A stretch of 60,728 nt of DNA, from the NCBI GenBank assembly GCA_003049485.1, contig PYST01000234.1, forward strand, positions 1 to 60,728. The letters run 5' to 3'. The first letter of the stretch is position 1. Each line of letters opens with the position of its first letter. Positions 57,979 to 60,728 of this stretch are shown here, piece after piece. The notes under the pieces are model-generated. The model made no database searches. It saw only the letters and a list, made by a program, of their open reading frames with translations, and was not told the origin of the DNA. The position numbers and the translations under genes were made by a program. Origin of the DNA: Ophioceras dolichostomum. Lineage: Eukaryota > Ascomycota > Sordariomycetes > Magnaporthales > Ophioceraceae.

Positions 57979-58640
57979 CTAGCCGGACTTGATCGTCGGG
58001 CCAGTAAATGCTTTTTCCCGGGCCCCTAGGTAAAGGCCTAGGGATTGGCGCTTCCCGATCACGGTTGAGGCGTCGAATTGGCCCAGGTGGCCTAGGTAGG
58101 TGCGGTAAGCTGATTTAAGGGGGCTGAAGACAGAAAAGTCCAGGGGCTGGAGTACGTGGGGCGGGTAAGGGGGGGAATGAATTAGGAATATGTTATTTTG
58201 GGCACAACCACATATGAAATCACGCGTAACGTAATTCCCGTAGCTATCCAAAATTAAAAGACGGGCCTCCAGGGGGTCGTCCGGCCGGGTGCTAGGGATA
58301 AAGACCTTTTCCAACCACTCCAGCCCAGTGCAGTCGTTGGTCCACCCCGTGGGCGTTGCAGTAATCTTCCAGTCCATATAGGGGGTCAGATCCGTATGAA
58401 ACCACAGTTCTTTGTTGGACTGTTTTTCCCGTATAGATAACCAGAGGTGGCAACGCTCGCCCGTCTGCTGAGACGCACTTTACGAGACCGGTCCAGGTGC
58501 GAGGTCCAGGGCCTGCTCTTTGGATTGCCCGTATTTCACGGCTTCCTATCGATCCATGGACGCGGTCGTGGAGGATAGTCCTTGGAACACCCCAATCGAG
58601 GGCGGCCCTCCGTACGGACCTACGCTGCTTATACTGCTGC
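57979..58640 (-). pseudogene. DDE transposase remnant (pogo/Fot1-like)
   Basis: Nested in transposon copy B. The second and third acidic residues can be placed in LLILDSYGN and LQPLDFSVF. The region that should carry the first Asp is missing or scrambled between TGKTVQQ and GWTNDC, where two frames overlap near 58377-58292. An HTH-psq-like N-terminal domain precedes it. The original enzyme would have been a cut-and-paste transposase. Confidence 0.8.
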
Positions 58641-59429
58641 GTTCGTCGCTGCTGGTGGCTCAGGGGTTGGCCGCCGTGGCCATGGGAGCGCTCCCGATGA
58701 TGCGGCCCACGATGGCGGCGAGGGGCGACTGGGGCAGAGACGCCAGGGGCGAGGGATACGCCGAGAGGGGATAACGACATGGGACTTCCCCGGCTGTTGC
58801 TGTTGGCACTGAGGTAGAGTTGTTGCGGTATGGTGTATATGTGACCGTTATTTGGTATTTTTCTACGGATGTTACGGGAATGTACCGGTATTCGTAACAC
58901 TATGTAATATCAAAAAAAATAAAAAATACTTACCATACCGCCGGCATCGGTCTGCGACGCCAGCTTAAAGAACCGGCCCCAAAACCCGCTTACATCGGCC
59001 AGATACGGGAGGAAATGCTCGATCTTATCGAGGAGCTCCCTTTCCCACCGGTCGAGGTCTTGGGGCCGTTGGTTGATAGTCGGCAGTTCCAGCGAAGTAC
59101 GGATCTCCAGGACGCCACGCGTGCGGTTGACGCGGGCCGAGATCTCGTCTTCGCCGTAGCGAACTGCCACGGCAGGGCCCACGACGTCGACCGGCTCGGC
59201 CGACGTGACAAGGCCGGTGGTGGGGGTAGCGGCGGCGGCGGCGGTAGAGGAGGGGGGATCAGGGGCGGCGGCGGCGGCGGTAGAGGAGGGAGCAGGATCA
59301 GGGGCAGCAGCAGCAGCAGTAGAGGGAGCGGCACTAGGGCCAGTAAGCGTTGAAGAAACAGACGGGGACATTTTGAACATGGCTTCATCTTGGATAGCGA
59401 AGGGAGAGAGACAAACGTCTCTCGTCAGG

Positions 59430-59650
59430 CGGAGTGGGTAATAGGCAGCGGTGTGTTTTGGTGAAGACTGATGTGGAAGTGAGCGTGTTTTGGCGAAGGA
59501 AGACTGATGTGGAATTCTGGCGATGGAAGACTGATGTGGAAGTGAGTGTGTTCTGGCGAAGGAAGACCGACGTGGAAGTGAGTGCGTTTTGGTGAAGACT
59601 GATGTAGAAGTGAGTGTGTTTTGATGTGGAAAGTATGCGTGCGTTTGGGT
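59430..59650. repeat. degenerate tandem array inside transposon copy B
   Basis: Imperfect repeats of GTGGAAGTGAGTGTGTT and GGCGAAGGAAGACTGAT; the reverse complement of the array at 27280-27560. Confidence 0.8.
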
Positions 59651-59655
59651 GATGG

Positions 59656-60120
59656 GTGCTAGACAGACCACGTTCACTCGGGCGACTTTCCTCCCTGCCG
59701 TGTCGACCACGGGAGGGGCCTTCGGCGACTGGCGCCTCGTGGGGCAGAAACGGGGCATCGCCGCCGAGAACCGCTTCCCCACCGACTCGTCGACTTCTTC
59801 GCTCTTCAGCTCCAGCACTGTGGTCGACCTGTCCGCCACGGGCGGTAAAGTGCTGGTGGTGGGTGAACAACGTCGCCGACCCGGCGAGCAGCATCTCTCT
59901 GGGCGGCAGCGCCGACGCGGTGGCGGCCAGGTTCAGGCCGAGAGGTGTCGTGAGGAACGTGGTCCGGGGTCACACGTCGTTCGTGGCGCTGAGCGAGTGT
60001 TTGCTTAGCACGATGCAGCAGTTCTTTGATAACCTGGACGTGCTGCCCGGGCCGGAGGGCGCGAGGTCGACACAGACTGGGGAGGTAGGTCCTGTTGGTA
60101 CGGACGTTATCCGGCTCTGA
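59656..60120 (+). pseudogene. gene fragment abutting transposon copy B, frameshifted
   Basis: Protein-like sequence starts at the edge of the transposon: RATFLPAVSTTGGAFGDWRL, VGQKRGIAAENRFPTDSSTS and VVDLSATGGKVLVVG in one frame. It then shifts near 59865 to VNNVADPASSISLGGSADAV, AARFRPRGVVRNVVRGHTSF and VALSECLLSTMQQFFDNLDV, ending at TGA 60120. No start codon is available. I do not recognise the family. A GTAAAG donor at the shift could make it an intron, but the frame-to-frame continuity looks more like a one-base indel. Confidence 0.5.
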
Positions 60121-60210
60121 GTGATGAACCCCTAAACGAAACAGGGTAGCATTAAATCGACTCTATGCCTCTACACTGATCACACGAAACCGTTCGGGAC
60201 CGGTAGGCAC

Positions 60211-60525
60211 CTAGGTTGTGAGTTTGATAGCTTCTGTCTGCCACCTATCCTGTTCTTTGGGATCCAGCAGTAACCCGTCGTTATTTCCTACATCAGACTC
60301 ACCCAGCGCCGGTATATGAGCACGATATCTGCGCACCAGCCTCCCCTCAGCAAACTTCCGCACCTCCTTGACGATACCGGCCAAATCTGCGCCCTCGCCC
60401 GTCTAAGCCGCCTTTGTATCCCGCAGGAAATTGTCGAGCTTTTTTCCCAAATCCCTAGTAACGTCGAAATAGCATTTTCCTAGCGGCGAATTTTCGCCGG
60501 ACAGCTTTTCTCGCAACGTATTTAT
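60211..60525 (-). pseudogene. probable transposon ORF fragment with in-frame stop
   Basis: One minus-strand frame reads TLREKLSGENSPLGKCYFDV, TRDLGKKLDNFLRDTKAA, then TAG, then TGEGADLAGIVKEVRKFAEG and RLVRRYRAHIPALGESD, ending TAG at 60213. The family is not recognised. Its setting next to repeats and its decay suggest a mobile-element origin. Confidence 0.35.
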
Positions 60526-60728
60526 TTGGATTTGTAATAACGTAATTTTTATAATAATAAAAGTAATTAACTATAAGTTAGTTGTTACGGCGCAGTATCA
60601 ATTGAGCGCACCGACCGAAAGGTGCGTGGCCAATTGGTAGAGCTCCTAGTAGTAGTAGTAGTAGTAGTAGTAGTAGGATTTAACGCCGGGCTCGGCCCGG
60701 CTTCGACAGCCGGCCGTTAGCAACCTCC
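60526..60728. repeat. AT-rich segment, tRNA-like boxes and (TAG)10 microsatellite
   Basis: A TAG tract of ten units occupies 60647-60676. Just before it, TGGCCAATTGGTAGAGC resembles an RNA polymerase III A box or D-arm. After it, CCGGCTTCGACAGCCGG forms a perfect 5-bp T-arm-like hairpin with loop TTCGACA. No acceptor stem or anticodon arm can be built, so no tRNA is called; a SINE-like or decayed tRNA-derived repeat is possible. Confidence 0.4.

Larger units (their letters stand above)
57712..59655 (-). mobile_element. transposon copy B with pogo/Fot1-type DDE transposase, degenerate
   Basis: Read on the minus strand: a tandem array (59650-59430); an ORF from about 59375 (KMSPSVSSTLTGPSAAP, Ala/Pro/Thr-rich spacers); a conserved block LELPTINQRPQDLDRWEREL and DVSGFWGRFFKLASQTDAGG ending at a GTAAGT donor (about 58935); then after AT-rich DNA a helix-turn-helix-like stretch SVRRAALDWGVPRTILHDRV (about 58620-58560), CVSADGRALPPLVIYTGKT, and the DDE part LILDSYGNYVTRDFICGCAQ, FLIHSPPYPPHVLQPLDFSV and FSPLKSAYRTYL. 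After TAG 57981-57979 homology continues as STGLWPVCISKPLFKRHLLE. The sequence between HTH and DDE is shortened, and frames change, so it is not autonomous. Confidence 0.75.

Overview
The window is nuclear DNA of a filamentous ascomycete (Pezizomycotina, most likely a Sordariomycete). Genes are compact, with 47-390 nt GT-AG introns and CTRAC-type branch sites, and the core proteins read as typical fungal orthologues. No bacterial features are present. All gene models below are conceptual, spliced by eye from donor/acceptor sites and family alignment from memory.

Layout. (1) 1-6.3 kb: an accessory cluster of three related F-box-like paralogues. One, on the minus strand, has lesions; one in the middle is clearly decayed; one on the plus strand is intact. 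(2) 7-16.2 kb: ordinary genes: a SnoaL/NTF2-like protein, exosome subunit RRP41/SKI6, an ER protein disulfide isomerase ending in HDEL, the ESCRT factor VTA1, and an orphan with a zinc-finger-like motif. (3) 16.2-23.6 kb: a gene-poor stretch holding one small secreted cysteine-rich protein with a Kex2 site. A perfect (CT)365 microsatellite (730 bp) starts about 230 bp upstream of its start codon. (4) 23.6-26.9 kb: a divergent omega-class-like GST and replication factor C subunit RFC3. (5) 27-41.7 kb: a decay island containing one copy of a transposon, a gag-like ORF with in-frame stops, a protein kinase-NACHT NLR-type gene broken by frameshifts and a stop, a small three-exon orphan, a broken CorA-like membrane protein gene and an assembly gap. 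(6) 41.7-57.2 kb: housekeeping block: CPD photolyase PHR1, RPS21, SLX4, a NUDIX hydrolase, kinesin-8 and RPL23. (7) 57.2-60.7 kb: a second, oppositely oriented transposon copy with a recognisable pogo/Fot1-type DDE transposase part, gene and transposon fragments, and a (TAG)10 tract.

Themes. DNA maintenance is well represented (RFC3, SLX4, PHR1), but I see no operon-like logic: spacing and strand are typical of fungal genes. RPS21/SLX4, GST/RFC3 and PDI/VTA1 are divergent pairs that may share promoters. The accessory blocks show a recurring signature: otherwise readable frames broken by TAG/TAA/TGA where a CAG/CAA/CGA codon is expected, which fits C-to-T decay such as RIP, plus small frameshifts. 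At least one frameshift lies in a homopolymer, so assembly error cannot be excluded. The strongest candidates for a second look are the kinase-NACHT plus CorA-like pair, the F-box-like trio, the secreted protein with the giant CT tract, and the two-copy transposon.
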